From: Plantago ovata
Taxonomy: Eukaryota; Streptophyta; Magnoliopsida; Lamiales; Plantaginaceae
NCBI GenBank assembly: GCA_028274465.1
Contig: CM051456.1
Coordinates: 117,568,880 to 117,632,879, forward strand
Direction: 5' to 3'
DNA: 64,000 nt
Positions 34,078 to 45,600 of the stretch are shown piece by piece. Made by a program: the position numbers and the translations under genes. Positions within the stretch are counted from its first letter, which is position 1, and each line of letters begins with the position of its first letter. The notes below the pieces were generated by a model. The model was not told the DNA's origin and did no database searches. It was given only the letters and a program-made list of their open reading frames with translations.

Positions 34078-36006
34078 TTACTCGGGCTTTATTGTTTTTG
34101 CAACATCAATAACAAAGCGGTACTTCACATCCGATTTCAGAAGGCGTTCCATTGCAGTGTTCACATAGTCAATCGGGACTACCTCCACATCCGGATAGAT
34201 CTTGTGCTTGGCTGCATAATCAACCATCTCTTGCGTTTCTTTCAGTCCTCCAATTCCACTTCCAGCAATGGTCTTCCTCCCCATAATCATAGGGAAAGCT
34301 GGAACCTCTAAGGGTTTTTCTGGAGCACCGACTAGGATAAGCTTACCATTAGGCTTCAACAATCCCAGTAGTGGTTGCATGGCATGATCTGCAGAGACAG
34401 TGTCGATAATACCGTCCAATGTGCCCGCTGCAGCCTGTGCACATGATAAATTATACATACAGTTAAGCTAATTAATTGCTCATAAGGTCTTCATATAAAA
34501 AACAACTAATCAAATATGAACTGAACACTGAAGTCACTTTTCTTATCTACATGAACAATAAGACCTGACAAAAGTCGAAGACTTATAAATAACAAGGCCC
34601 CAATAAATTAGTTACCTGCATCTCTTCAGGATTTTTGCTGACCAGAAATTCATCAGCACCAAGTTTTGCAATAGCTTCCTCCTTCTTGCTCAGAGAAGTA
34701 CTGATAACAGTCACCGTAGTTCCAAAGCTCTTGGCAAATTTGACAGCCACATGACCGAGCCCACCAAGACCAACAACACCAATTTTCATCCCTGGTTTGT
34801 CCAGCCCGAAGTACTTCAAGGGGCTATAAGTAGTAATACCAGCACAAAGGAGAGGAGCATATTCGAGAGGCAAGTTGTCAGGCCAGTTAACAACGAAATG
34901 TTCATCAGCGACCATGAGGTCAGAATAACCTCCATATGTGATGGTTCCATCAAGATAAGGGACACTGTAGGTTAGTATCTGCTTCGCGCAGTAATTTTCA
35001 AGATCATCGCTGCACTGCTCGCATTGGCGACAAGAGCCAACGAGGCATCCAACACCAACTTTATCTCCAACTTTGCATTTTGTAACTTGGCTACCAACCT
35101 CTGTTACAACCCCAACAATCTCATGTCTGCACCAAACAATGTGGTACTTGTATGTAACATATATTCTATTATCTTTCTTAAAAACCGTGATTAATCTGAT
35201 GCGACATAATATTAAAGAGGTGGAGGATGTGCAGCTCAAGTTTACAACAAAACAAGAATGTTGAATACTCTTCCATCCCATATGAGTCTATATATTTGAC
35301 TTCTTATAGTCAATCAGATTCAATTTAGAATGTAAAATGTAAAGTTCTGTTGTTAGCTATATTGTATCATTATGGATCAAGATTAAATATTAGTCAGAGA
35401 GATTCTCATTTGCAATTTTAGCAGTCCCGGCCTGCACATATTATTATTTAAGTTTTATGTAAATAAACCCTCTACCAATATAACTAATACTCTTATATCA
35501 CACTTATTCAAGTTTTATGACTTTATTCTGCGTTTAAATGATACTAAACTTTGCATTCTGATTTTGTTGATCCAAAAAACAAATAGGAAGCTTGATTCGA
35601 CTTGGAGTAAGTGTAATTTAACTATTTAAGTACATCACTGAAAGCAGAACTGTGTACTAGACTACTAGTGATGTTCTTACCCAGGAACAATAGGGTACTG
35701 AGTGAAGCCCCACTCATTCTTGATCATGTGAAGATCGGAATGACAGATACCACAGTACATCACTTTGAATTGCACATCCTTCTCACCAGTTGCCCTATAC
35801 ATTAAACACAGATGAAGAATATGAAACAAATTATATATCATCAAATCGCAGAAATATTTTAGAAGAATGATTTTGAGATGTTAGATTGGTAGAAGTAAAG
35901 GTAGGTACCTCCTGGTGAACTTGAAGGAAGAGAAATGACCAGAAGTGTCCCTGGCAGCCCATCCGTGAGCCTTGACTGGATGCTCTGTCTCTGGATTTTT
36001 CGCCAT
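34078..36006 (-). CDS. CAD: CAD/8-hydroxygeraniol dehydrogenase-like, copy C
   Basis: Third tandem zinc alcohol dehydrogenase, intact. Exons (minus): 36006-35909, 35794-35681, 35126-34616, 34434-34078; 98+114+511+357 nt, 359 aa. It begins [16 protein letters not shown], where copies A and B have [15 protein letters not shown]. The catalytic zinc Cys in CGICHSD and those in GHE and LCAG, the four structural Cys and GLGGLG are all kept. It differs from A and B at [10 protein letters not shown] (T for K two residues before the conserved TVIST stretch of the cofactor fold) and at [17 protein letters not shown] (for [17 protein letters not shown]). Intron 3 is 181 nt against 82 in A and B. The Helitron at 30570-33767 lies just downstream. 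Confidence 0.93.
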
Positions 36007-36104
36007 TTTCAAATTTCTTAGAGTGGATTTGGTTTTTGTTCTTCTTCTGAGTAGTATATAAGATGAAAATGTTGAATGTGTTTGATATGAGAGAGTGTTG
36101 ATTG

Positions 36105-36175
36105 ATGAATCGTATATATTTATAGAGAGAGTTTGGCTTCACTCTCTGACGATCTTCATGACCTCACTCTCTCAT
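36105..36175 (-). promoter_or_regulatory. Copy C promoter: TATA box and TGACG motif
   Basis: TATATATTTATAG at about 36113-36125 lies about 110 bp upstream of the ATG. CTCTCTGACGATCTTCATGAC at about 36142-36162 aligns with the TGACG blocks of copies A and B. TGACGTCA itself is not present here. Confidence 0.55.
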
Positions 36176-37119
36176 GACAAAATTAACATAAGATGAAACA
36201 ATACTATTTCATAACCAACCATGTCACTGATTGTTAGTTTTATTTCTAAACTATTCCCCCTGATGCGTTAGTACAGTACGTACCTTCCTAAGGAGTTAAA
36301 GTTAGACCATGCTTTGTTCATAAAAAATTCGAAGAAGAAATATAATGAATTTTCTGAACCCAACTAGTTTTATTTGTAGGTAGTTTTGCCGGAAGGGGGG
36401 GTTAAAGCAAGCTTGGGAATTGGGATATACTCTTCCCTGAGATAATTAGTTTGAATGAAGTGGGTGTATAAATAAGTTTAACTTATCCAGCTAATTTCTT
36501 AATTTATGAAAAAACTGTCATAGTTTACTCAAACAGGTCTGGCTTGACTCACCATCGATGAGTTACCCTCGAGTGTTACCCTCATTGTTGAGATACATGT
36601 CGCTAGACTAGGCAAGTGGCCAACCAGATCATTTATGTGGTATTCTTTAATTGTATTAAACTATATATTAACGTTTTTCAAAGGTATAGTTAAATCTACA
36701 CTAATTTGTCTAAGGCGAGCTGGTTCAAAGTTTAAACTGCAGAACCCAGTTTCATAAATCATGAAAAATTATGAGAGTTATACAAAGTTTATATAAAGGC
36801 TAAGATAAGAAGCCCTAGACTTAACTACCAAGCAAACTACTAAACCCGTCAAAATAGAGTTCTAGAATAATGAACTGACAAAAGAAAGCATAAAAACCTA
36901 AACTACTACACCTACTCGCCGCTAGTCGGCTTCTTGAGAGGCGTCCAGGTTCGTGACGTACTCGTCTCCATACTCGGTACTTGGAATCCGTCCACGTGCA
37001 TTTCTTCGCGGGCCGAGGCTGTTAGTAATACCGACTGATCCATCATTGATATAGTGCTTCCGTCCTGATATGACTACGTTTGCTTACGACTTTTAATATG
37101 TTGTTTTCTTAACCACTTA
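36176..37119. other. Intergenic with a short coding-like segment
   Basis: Mostly AT-rich, but 36922-37077 is GC-richer and open on the minus strand for about 52 codons ending in TAG. Visible residues include SGRKHYINDGS, PRRNARGRIPSTEYGDEY and TNLDASQEAD. I do not recognise the family. It may be a 3' exon or transposon ORF fragment. Confidence 0.4.
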
Positions 37120-37312
37120 GGCTCTGTTATCTTCGTCTAAACTGAACTGATCTGAACTGAACTAAACTAAATGGATTTGAACTGAACTGAACTTATTTGT
37201 AGTACAAAATAATATTAGGCAAATCTGAACTGAACTGAACTTAATGCATCTGAACTGATTTGAACTGAACTGAATTTAAAATAATCAATTTTCAAACGAA
37301 AATAACAGAGCC
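37120..37312. mobile_element. Tourist-like MITE, CTGAACTGAA family, copy 2
   Basis: The inverted ends GGCTCTGTTATCTTCG and CGAAAATAACAGAGCC are flanked by TTA on both sides (37117-37119 and 37313-37315). The 193-bp element is filled with CTGAACTGAACT motifs. It is the best-preserved member in the window. Confidence 0.88.
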
Positions 37313-37389
37313 TTAGAAGGCTCGTACTATTTTAGACTGGAGGATCGATGGGTTGGTGCGTTGGGCACGAAACTAGTTGTGCCCCTATG

Positions 37390-37531
37390 TAGGGATGACA
37401 ATTTGGACCAACCGACCCGATATACCGAGCCCAGGCCCGACAATAAATAGCCCATGGGCCAGGCTTGGGCTTATAGTTAGGCCCATGGGTCCGGGCCTAA
37501 CATTTTGGCCCGAGTACGGCCCGGCCCGTGA

Positions 37532-37577
<46 letters not shown>

Positions 37578-37928
37578 CATATATATGTATATATGTATTA
37601 ATTTATAATTTATACACTTGTAATATTTTGTATTTATTTGTAATACTTTTCTATATTTATAAGATTTCCAAGTGATATACAATCATTTTATATACTAGTA
37701 TATTTTAATAAAATTTATTAGTTAATTTAATATTACTAAATAAAAATTATAGGAAAAAACATTTTTATTACTAAATAATTGAAAGCAAAAAAATGTAAAA
37801 ACCTAAGGCCCGGCCCATGACGGGCCCGGGCATGGGCCTGATGGTCAGGCCCGTCCCGGGCTTGGGCTTAATGCAAGGTTTCCCAGGCTTGACCGGGCCT
37901 CTAAAAGTCCGGCCCATTGCCATCCCTA
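37390..37928. mobile_element. hAT-type MITE, 539 bp
   Basis: The ends TAGGGATGACAATTTGG and CATTGCCATCCCTA are inverted. The 8-bp flanks CCCCTATG and CTCCTATG differ at one base. Subterminal blocks are rich in GGCCCGGCCC/GGGCCTGG motifs around an AT-rich core with a TA microsatellite (about 37530-37588). Confidence 0.85.
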
Positions 37929-38588
37929 CTCCTATGTGGAGATATAAAAGATTGTACCGGTTCAATTATTCGGCCTATCCTGTTTTTCTCCAAGAAGTGT
38001 GTGAAATAATTTAGCACTAATCATTAAAGAAACTTGTGGAGCATCAAATGAGGTGGCCCTGTATTAGAAATCATGATAGATGTAATAAATCATACTAAAA
38101 GGAGAAAATAAGATAAGCTGATAAATCATGTATCTAATGGTCACGAGTTCAATCTCTGACCAGTGACCACCGTTGATATATTACTTTAATTAGTCCATAC
38201 AGACAGTCTAGTCTATGTTTAATTCATTTGATTTAAATTTGGGCAAATGCAAGCAATACTTATATATCCTCATTAGGGTCTGTATGAATTTTAACATTCA
38301 CGAAATATATTCTAACATTGGTTTATACTTTATATGAACATTAATACGAATTTTATATGTATTTACTTATTAAAATTGGTATTCTCGAGTTGTAAATTTA
38401 AAGTATTGATTCAGATGTATGTTCCGAGTATGTCGGTTATAATGAGTGGAGAACATTTCTTATACTCTCTTTTATTAATAAATATTTTTTGCCGTTTCTC
38501 AAAAACAAAAACAAAACAAAACAAAAACAAAACAAAAAAAAAAAGCAGCTAAAACTGTCTACTTAATTGGTGCTGGGATCACCTCAGG
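37929..38588. other. Intergenic, no gene recognised
   Basis: AT-rich. A weak box-B-like GAGTTCAATCTC near 38145 may come from an old SINE, but no box A partner is convincing. An A-rich AAAACAAAAC tract lies at about 38500-38545. Confidence 0.35.
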
Positions 38589-39058
38589 CTATGTTTTCGA
38601 TCTCGCCGGGTCAACCCGGGTTGACCCGGTTTAACCGCTTCTCGGACGCATGTCCGAGACGGAACCACAAAAACTCGGAAAATCCCGCTAACCCGGGATT
38701 TTTCCAAGTTTTTGGGCGGTTAAACCGCGTCAACCCGGTTTTTAATAAAAAAAAAAAAGAAATAATGTAATGGATCATTTGAAGTTTGAACTTGTTTGCT
38801 TGGTTTGGAATTTGAATCATGTAATGTTCTAAATTCTAATGATGTACTACTACTATGAGTGACTTTATTTTGGTTTCTATGAGTTTATAATTTATATTGA
38901 CATTTATGTTTTAATTTTCAATGTAACATGTATAATATTTATTATATATAATTTGATATATTAATTAAATGGACCGAGACATCCCTCCGAGATGACCCGG
39001 GTTGACCCTTCTCAGGAGGTCGTCCGAGACGGCCTCCGAGACGAGATTCAAAACATAG
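38589..39058. mobile_element. hAT-type MITE, 470 bp
   Basis: Inverted ends CTATGTTTTCGATCTCG and CGAGATTCAAAACATAG have an exact 8-bp target duplication ACCTCAGG (38581-38588 and 39059-39066). The subterminal regions repeat CCGGGTTGACCCGG and GTCCGAGACGG motifs. The core is AT-rich and non-coding. Confidence 0.92.
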
Positions 39059-39085
39059 ACCTCAGGTGTGTGTGCATTGATAAAT

Positions 39086-39521
39086 ATTTCCTTTGCATAA
39101 CAGTTGCACCACTTCGCCATTTTAGGCGTCCCATTATAGTTGCACCATTCATTTCTTTATTTTATTTGGAAAGGTTATAATAATATTATATTCCATTAAC
39201 ACATTTTAGCGGTTACAAATCCCCAATAAAATAAAAACAACACTTAATTACAATATTTAAATTTTCTTATTATTTTATGTGTCCAAAAGTAAATGGTGTA
39301 AGGCTCTGTTCTCTTCGTATAAAAACTCATTAATTTAAATTCAGTTAAGTTATGTTCAGTTCAATTTAATTCTGTTCAGGTTTGCTTAGTTATAATTTTA
39401 TACTACCAATAAATTCAGTTCAGTTTAGGTGCATTCAGTTTTGTTCAGTTCAATTCAATTTAATTATGTTCAAACAAAAAGAATAGTTTCTAAGTGTGCA
39501 ACTCATTAGGAAATGAGGGAG
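39086..39521. mobile_element. Stowaway-like MITE interrupted by a Tourist-like MITE
   Basis: The left part (AACAGTTGCACCA, GCCATTTTAGGCGTCCC, TTAGCGGTTACAAATC) and right part (TGTGCAACTC, GAGGGAGTA) together match the 250-bp element at 9938-10187. The join is broken at 39302-39490 by a 189-bp insertion. Confidence 0.75.
39302..39490. mobile_element. Tourist-like MITE, CTGAACTGAA family, copy 3
   Basis: Starts GGCTCTGTTCTCTTCG and ends AAAGAATAGTTTC, with TAA on both sides (39299-39301 and 39491-39493). The interior has AATTCAGTT and TTCAGTTCAATT motifs, the reverse complement of copy 1. It is nested in the older Stowaway-like MITE. Confidence 0.88.
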
Positions 39522-42500
39522 TATAAAATACAGTATGTTTTATATTAAATCAAAAAGAAAAAAAGAAAAAAAAATGAAGGGAAAGTTGTTGCGCTGTCAG
39601 GTGTTAGAAATTTGTTTATCTTTTTCTTTCCCGCCCCCGGTCCTTCCTTAAAGAAGAATCAAATGTATCTGTAATACTATAATACTAATTCCGCTTTTGG
39701 TGAAATATTTTAGCTTATTATATTCATTAATCTATACTTAGCCGCCTAAAATACGACAAATTTGTTAGTGTGCAATGATAGTGCCCAACTTGACGCTGAC
39801 ATTTTTCCTTTATTATAACTTTTTTTAAGGTTGCGCAATGGTTAATCCGCGGACTAACAAATCGTGAAAACCACATGAATCAAATTACAAATCTGACAGG
39901 CTCTAATCCAAAAGTACATAATTATAAATTCTCCTTTGGTGGAATTTAAATCAGTTACTTTTTCTTAAACCTTTTTTTTAAAAATGAAATGTTGCAAATA
40001 CCTACTACTATAAGTACTTTGAACTTATGAACACCACACCGCACTTTTTTTTTACATTTAAAATGAAACATTATTCTTCACTTTAATGTTTTATAATATA
40101 ATGTTCGGTGGAGAACTTATCTTGGCAAAAAATAATCAAAAGTTGCTATTAGTGCTTCTTAATGTTACAATCATATCATATTTACATATACAATTTAATT
40201 AATTAGGGAATGATTTCAAATAATAGGTAATAGGTAACTCGCACTATCAGCCGTGAGTTTTATCAAAACTTATTTATCAGAATTAGTCACATCTACGTTT
40301 TATTTCGTTGCTATTTTTTTCTATGTTTTGGGAAACAATATTCATTTCTTGGTACGCCGCCTCTGATTAATTATTTAATACATTTAATTCATGAAATTAT
40401 TAGGCTTTTTCTTTTCTTTGATTTGCAGTCAGTTAGAACCTAGAAGTTCAAAGGAGGTTATGTTCTATGATCCGATTTATGCTCTAATAGTCTAAAATTT
40501 CAAATTTCAACAGGTTTCCTGCAGCCCAAATGTATAAAAGAATTTGTTCGTCATGACGTCTAGGTTCTTAAATAAGATACAAAAAGACTACTTTTAAATA
40601 GTATTTACATTTATTCGTTATATACTTGTTGTCTAAGAGATTAAGTACAGTATCACCTGTTTTTATCTTCCCTAATATTTCTCATTGTAATTTTACAAAT
40701 ACGTATGTCTGTTAGTTGTAACAATCACGTTGATAAAATAAACAGTTGATGACGTTGTAATTTTTCCTCATCGTAGATGGAGTTCTCTCCCAATCAAGGT
40801 GATCCATGACTGATTTTATCTTGATCAAATCCATTTCTTTGTAGCGACGTAACCCTCAGCCGCGTGATATGATTGACTTATTAGCAAGTTCTAGAAACAA
40901 TTTCCAACAAAAATGTCTACGATTTGCACATATTCGTTGAAGGTCCTAATCGTTCGTTAATGCGCGATCCATCTTCAGAGAGATCTCACCACTTGGTATC
41001 AGATATCCATAAGATCTCAAACTCAAGCTTCTGCAGCAGGAGATGCCAAAGAACTAGTAATGGTCGTGGTCCTAGCTAGACTATTGCCACGGAAACTAGT
41101 AGAGATGGTTGGCCTGTACAACACAATGGATCACAGTTTTCTAGAGTCCATATAGGCTTGAGATTTGCAGAAACATACATGTTTTAAAAATGTGTAGATC
41201 ATAGTTGTAAGCTAGAGTCTATTAAGTTTGTGCCTGAGATTTTTCTTCCTTTAGTTTTTGTGACTATTGGAATGTCCATGTTGTATTTGAGGTTTGCTAG
41301 AAAATTGTAGCATAAATATTAGGGTATGCCCCTCTTATTCATGTATTTGACATTGGACTTTAATGGATTTGAATTCATTAAAAAAAAATGAAAAAGAAAA
41401 AACAGTTAAATATTAGTTGAGGCCAACCTCATTGCATCTCTCATAAAAATGTTCTAACGTTTAAATTCGGTTTTAACACCTTATCAGGTGACTCAAGCTC
41501 TCGCGTCTTACCGACCCGGTGTATCTAGCTACTTGAGTAAGTAGCCAAATCACTTCAAATTCAAACGAAATGCTTTCACCTATAGCGTTGACTTTTGCGA
41601 ATAATAGTACGAAACTGTTTTTTTGTCTAAACCGAATGAAGTTGAATTGAATAGAACTTAGCTGAATTTATATTTAGTATAAAATACAACTAAGTAAATT
41701 TGAATAGAACTGAATAGAATTGGACTGAACTTAATGAATTTGAACAAAATTTAATTGAATTGAGTTGAACGGAACTGAAATTAATGAATTTTAGAGAAAC
41801 ATGTTATAACATACACCATGTCAATGCATAGACTTCTTTTGAAAACGAGAGTATATATATAGACCACAAAAAATGAAAAAACTATAAAAAATATATATAG
41901 CGTTTATTATAAGATAGGGACGTACCCACAATGATTCCCCTTAATATAAAATGTGGGGTCATAGATAGGGACCACATCCTTTATTAGAGAGTGTAGCACT
42001 GGTTACTTCCATCATCTAAAAAAAGAGTATACGCTCTAGTATTTGTTAGTAATCGCCTTAGTTATAAGTGTGATTAGAAAAAGAGAAAAGAAAAAGAAAA
42101 ACCATACAATAGTTAATTATAAGTTGCATATCTAATAAGTAATACCCGCATCATTTTAAAATTTTATTAAAACAAATCTGCGTATTTATTGTTTTGAAAT
42201 TGCTATTTTATTACATGTTGCTTTGTTATCCAATCAATTTAATTAATTTAAAAAGTTAATTAGTGGGAGAAGTTAGAGTGTTTGCTAATGGTTAGAAAAT
42301 CAAACCGCAGAAGTTGAGAAGCATGTAAATTGATGTTTCTACCTAATTTTAGTTGTTCATAACTATTTTTAAACTAAAAGTTAGTGCTTTAATTAAATTT
42401 AGCAATCACTATAGGTTCTACTTCTGTGATTTTAAACTGATTTTTACTAAAATATCAAACACCCATCAATTTTGATTAAATCTAACTTTTTTTTTTTTGA

Positions 42501-42662
42501 CTTTTAGCAAAAATAGCCCAAAAATATTTACTAACAACATTTGGAAACATAAGTAATAAGTAATATTGTACTTAATAACTACTTTCAAATATTTACTAAA
42601 TATAGTAGAGATTAGTCACAAAATAAGTTTTCTAGTGAAGTCCAAGCAACTAAATTAATTAA
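39522..42662. other. 3.1-kb intergenic region, no gene recognised
   Basis: AT-rich DNA between the MITE cluster and the 3' end of the lyase gene. Open frames are short. A degenerate Tourist-like copy lies at 41611. No RNA gene or LTR was found. Confidence 0.45.
41611..41807. mobile_element. Tourist-like MITE, degenerate copy 4
   Basis: GAAACTGTTTTTTTGTCT at the left matches the GAAACTATTCTTTT end of copy 1. The interior has TGAATAGAACTGAATAGAA and TTGAACGGAACTGAA. The right end is blurred (TTAGAGAAACATGTTA). Confidence 0.6.
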
Positions 42663-45600
42663 TTAATTAATCCTGTTTTGAATATTTGAAGATGGACCTT
42701 CAAGCCGAATATAATCATACATAATTCCTTTCCAAGGGATTGAGCCTCTTGATTGAGTCAAGAAGATTGTATTTCCACCGTTAACCAGGAGTGAGCCTGC
42801 TACATTAACACTGTACACCCAGTACAGTCCATGAATCCCATGCCTTGCTATTGAATTGTCCTTCCCTATCAGACCCGTCGTAAAATGTGGAGTTTCCGCC
42901 CCTGCATCGTTGATTCGTACCTATACATGAAACCCCATGTTGAATTAGAGTGTCAAAGGCTCAAAGCTAAACTCACGTTCAATCACATTTGAACCGTTTT
43001 TACCATAGAATTATAGAAAACATGGACATTTCCATCGTTAGTCAGAGTGTCGATACAATGCTAGAACACAAGGCAAAAACTGAGGCAGGAATTGAACAAA
43101 CCTGCAATTCAGCATCTGTAGCTGATGCCAGTGCTATTTGGAGAGTGTAGACTGCTGATTCATTCACATCTTCAAGATCAAACAGGATTCTCCATGTAGT
43201 TGGTACATATGTTTTGTTCCCTGACTTGATGATGTACCTGTTCACTTGGGCAAAGTACCAATCTGTCTGATAATTGTCATACCCAACAGTGTATACTAAA
43301 TCATCAAAAGGGTACAGCTCGGTGTACCGGTCCCATAAGCCATACTGCCTAAACCTGTTAAGACAAGATCACTACCGGTTCAAAATCAGAACAATAGTAG
43401 CAAAATTCAATAATGAATACAAGAGGTGCACATACTTATTTCCCTGTTCTTCGGTGTATAATCTGTTCATGAGTGTCGGGTTTGGATCAGGGACAAAGAA
43501 TTCAGCAGCCGTTCTATCAGGGATTCCTATTTCCCATAGTGTAGGGCCTCTGCGTGGAGGATCATATACAAGATTCCTCAGCTTGATTCTGTATCCTGTT
43601 AGCCATGCACATAGAAAAAAATCTTGGATTTTACACATGAAAAGTTCATCTTAAATGTGATTAAAAAAATTTGAACAACAAAGCAAGATCTAAACAGAAC
43701 TCTTTCACACCTGGTCCGATAGTAATAGGAATGTCATATTTGTAGTCCCCAATGAATCCAGGAACCCAAGCATAGAGGCTGTAGTTCCCTATTCGCACAT
43801 TCTTAATCGAAAAGTATCCCCTTTCATTAGCCTGAGTCCAGAACTGATAACCCTGTTGCAAAAATGTCAAGAATCGAGTTAAAAAAGAATCCCTTCCGTT
43901 CCCTTTTCAGTTACAATGTTCAGAGAACAGTAGAGTCAACCTTGTTCTCTCTTTGCCATGATCCAGCTTCTCCTGGTAAAGCCAAGCCGATGTAAGCATT
44001 ACTCGCACTCATAAACCTGTCGTCGATGTATCTGAACTCAAGCACATAAGAGATTTAGAAAGAAAATAAATATTTGGCAAATGTATTAGTACACCACTTA
44101 GCCAAAGGGATGTACCTGTCTCGGACTAGTAATCGTCCTGTGACTGCACCTCGCTCTTCCGCATATGGGAAATCTTCTGAGAGAGGAAAATCATATGGCC
44201 ACTTTTCTGTTTCTATGAACATCTGACGAAATACCAGCATCAGAATACGTAAAAATAAACTATTGGTACTTTATGCAAACTTCCAGAGAAAATCATTGCA
44301 CCTGTTCTTTGGCATCATCCCACAGTATAGCTGGATCTTCATATTCTGATGCAGAATTTAAGTAGATAAACACGGGGCCAAACACCTTTTTCCACAGTTC
44401 ACCTTCCGCGAACCTTACTGCTAGTGGCATTCCAGCATAATGTGTACTAAAGAACATCTGCACTAGACAACTATATCAGTTGTGTATTATTTCTGTCCAG
44501 TAAGATAAGAGCTTACTTAAGCCGTTCAGTGTTTTTGTTGGCTTAGACATCATTCTGTAGTGTTTGCATATATAGTTTAGGCTTAGCATTCCTTAAAAGT
44601 AAAATAAGCAGAAGCTGGAAAGCACACATTAAGCACACAACAAATGAACCTGTAGAGCCTTATAGTGCAATGGACTTACAGATAAGGAAATTGGACCGGC
44701 ATGAGAAGTGAGATCTTGCTTCACGGGTCCACCGGTCTTAAACTCATTACTAGGGGTGATTACCCAAAATCCTGTAGGCTGGTCCTGACATATCCAACCG
44801 TGGACTCGACTATCCTTGTTGTCACTTGAATATTGATACTTGTCATCAACCTATGTAACAATATCATTCTTTCTGTCTCATTAATAATTCACCAATAGCA
44901 AATCTATTTGATAAGTCCGTTACCAAGTTACCTCTCCTGCGAGAAAAGGATTGGCAGGATGCGTTAGGAGCACGGCTTCAGGATAAGCAAGAGCCTGTCC
45001 TTTATGACGATCGTTCATTGTTGGCATGATTCGCTGCCTGTCATCGGCTATTGACATGAAATCAAACCTAAGAAAATATAGCATGAAATCACCATTAAGG
45101 CCTGGAAATGTGAAGCAACCCAAACTCAAGATAACACAATATATTAATGTGCTTACAATCTGTGCTGGAGCTTAAACGCAATTCGTCCTTCGAACATGCT
45201 AAATTCAGGCCAGCCCTCCAGGCGCTCAAAAATAGCATACGTATAAAACCCAGAACAGCCCCTCAGCATTATGAACCTTTTGAACAATAACATGTTTAGC
45301 AATAGGATTTATGCATTAATGAGTATGATTAACATTTCGATGATTAAGACTTACGCTACACCTTTTGTCAATATTCAGAGGAATTCCTGTATCTGAAGAT
45401 TTCCATGTTCTCACAAATGAGAGCTCGATTTGGTCTTCTTCTTCTTTTATTATATACGCATGAGTTCCAGGTAGCCTGGTTCAAGTTCAGGAATGATCAA
45501 TCAAGATCGCTAAAACTTCAAGAAATTATATATACAAGAGATTCTAAATAGGATTTATGCTCATTCTTAATTTAGAGACAAAATCTAGACTATTATCAAA

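Noticed and set aside
33808-34311. 167-codon open frame on the plus strand
   Set aside because: It overlaps copy C exon 4 on the opposite strand and has no domain; it is the antisense shadow of the dehydrogenase.
38125-38175. SINE at a GAGTTCAATCTC box-B-like motif
   Set aside because: Box B is weak and no partner box A lies at the right distance.
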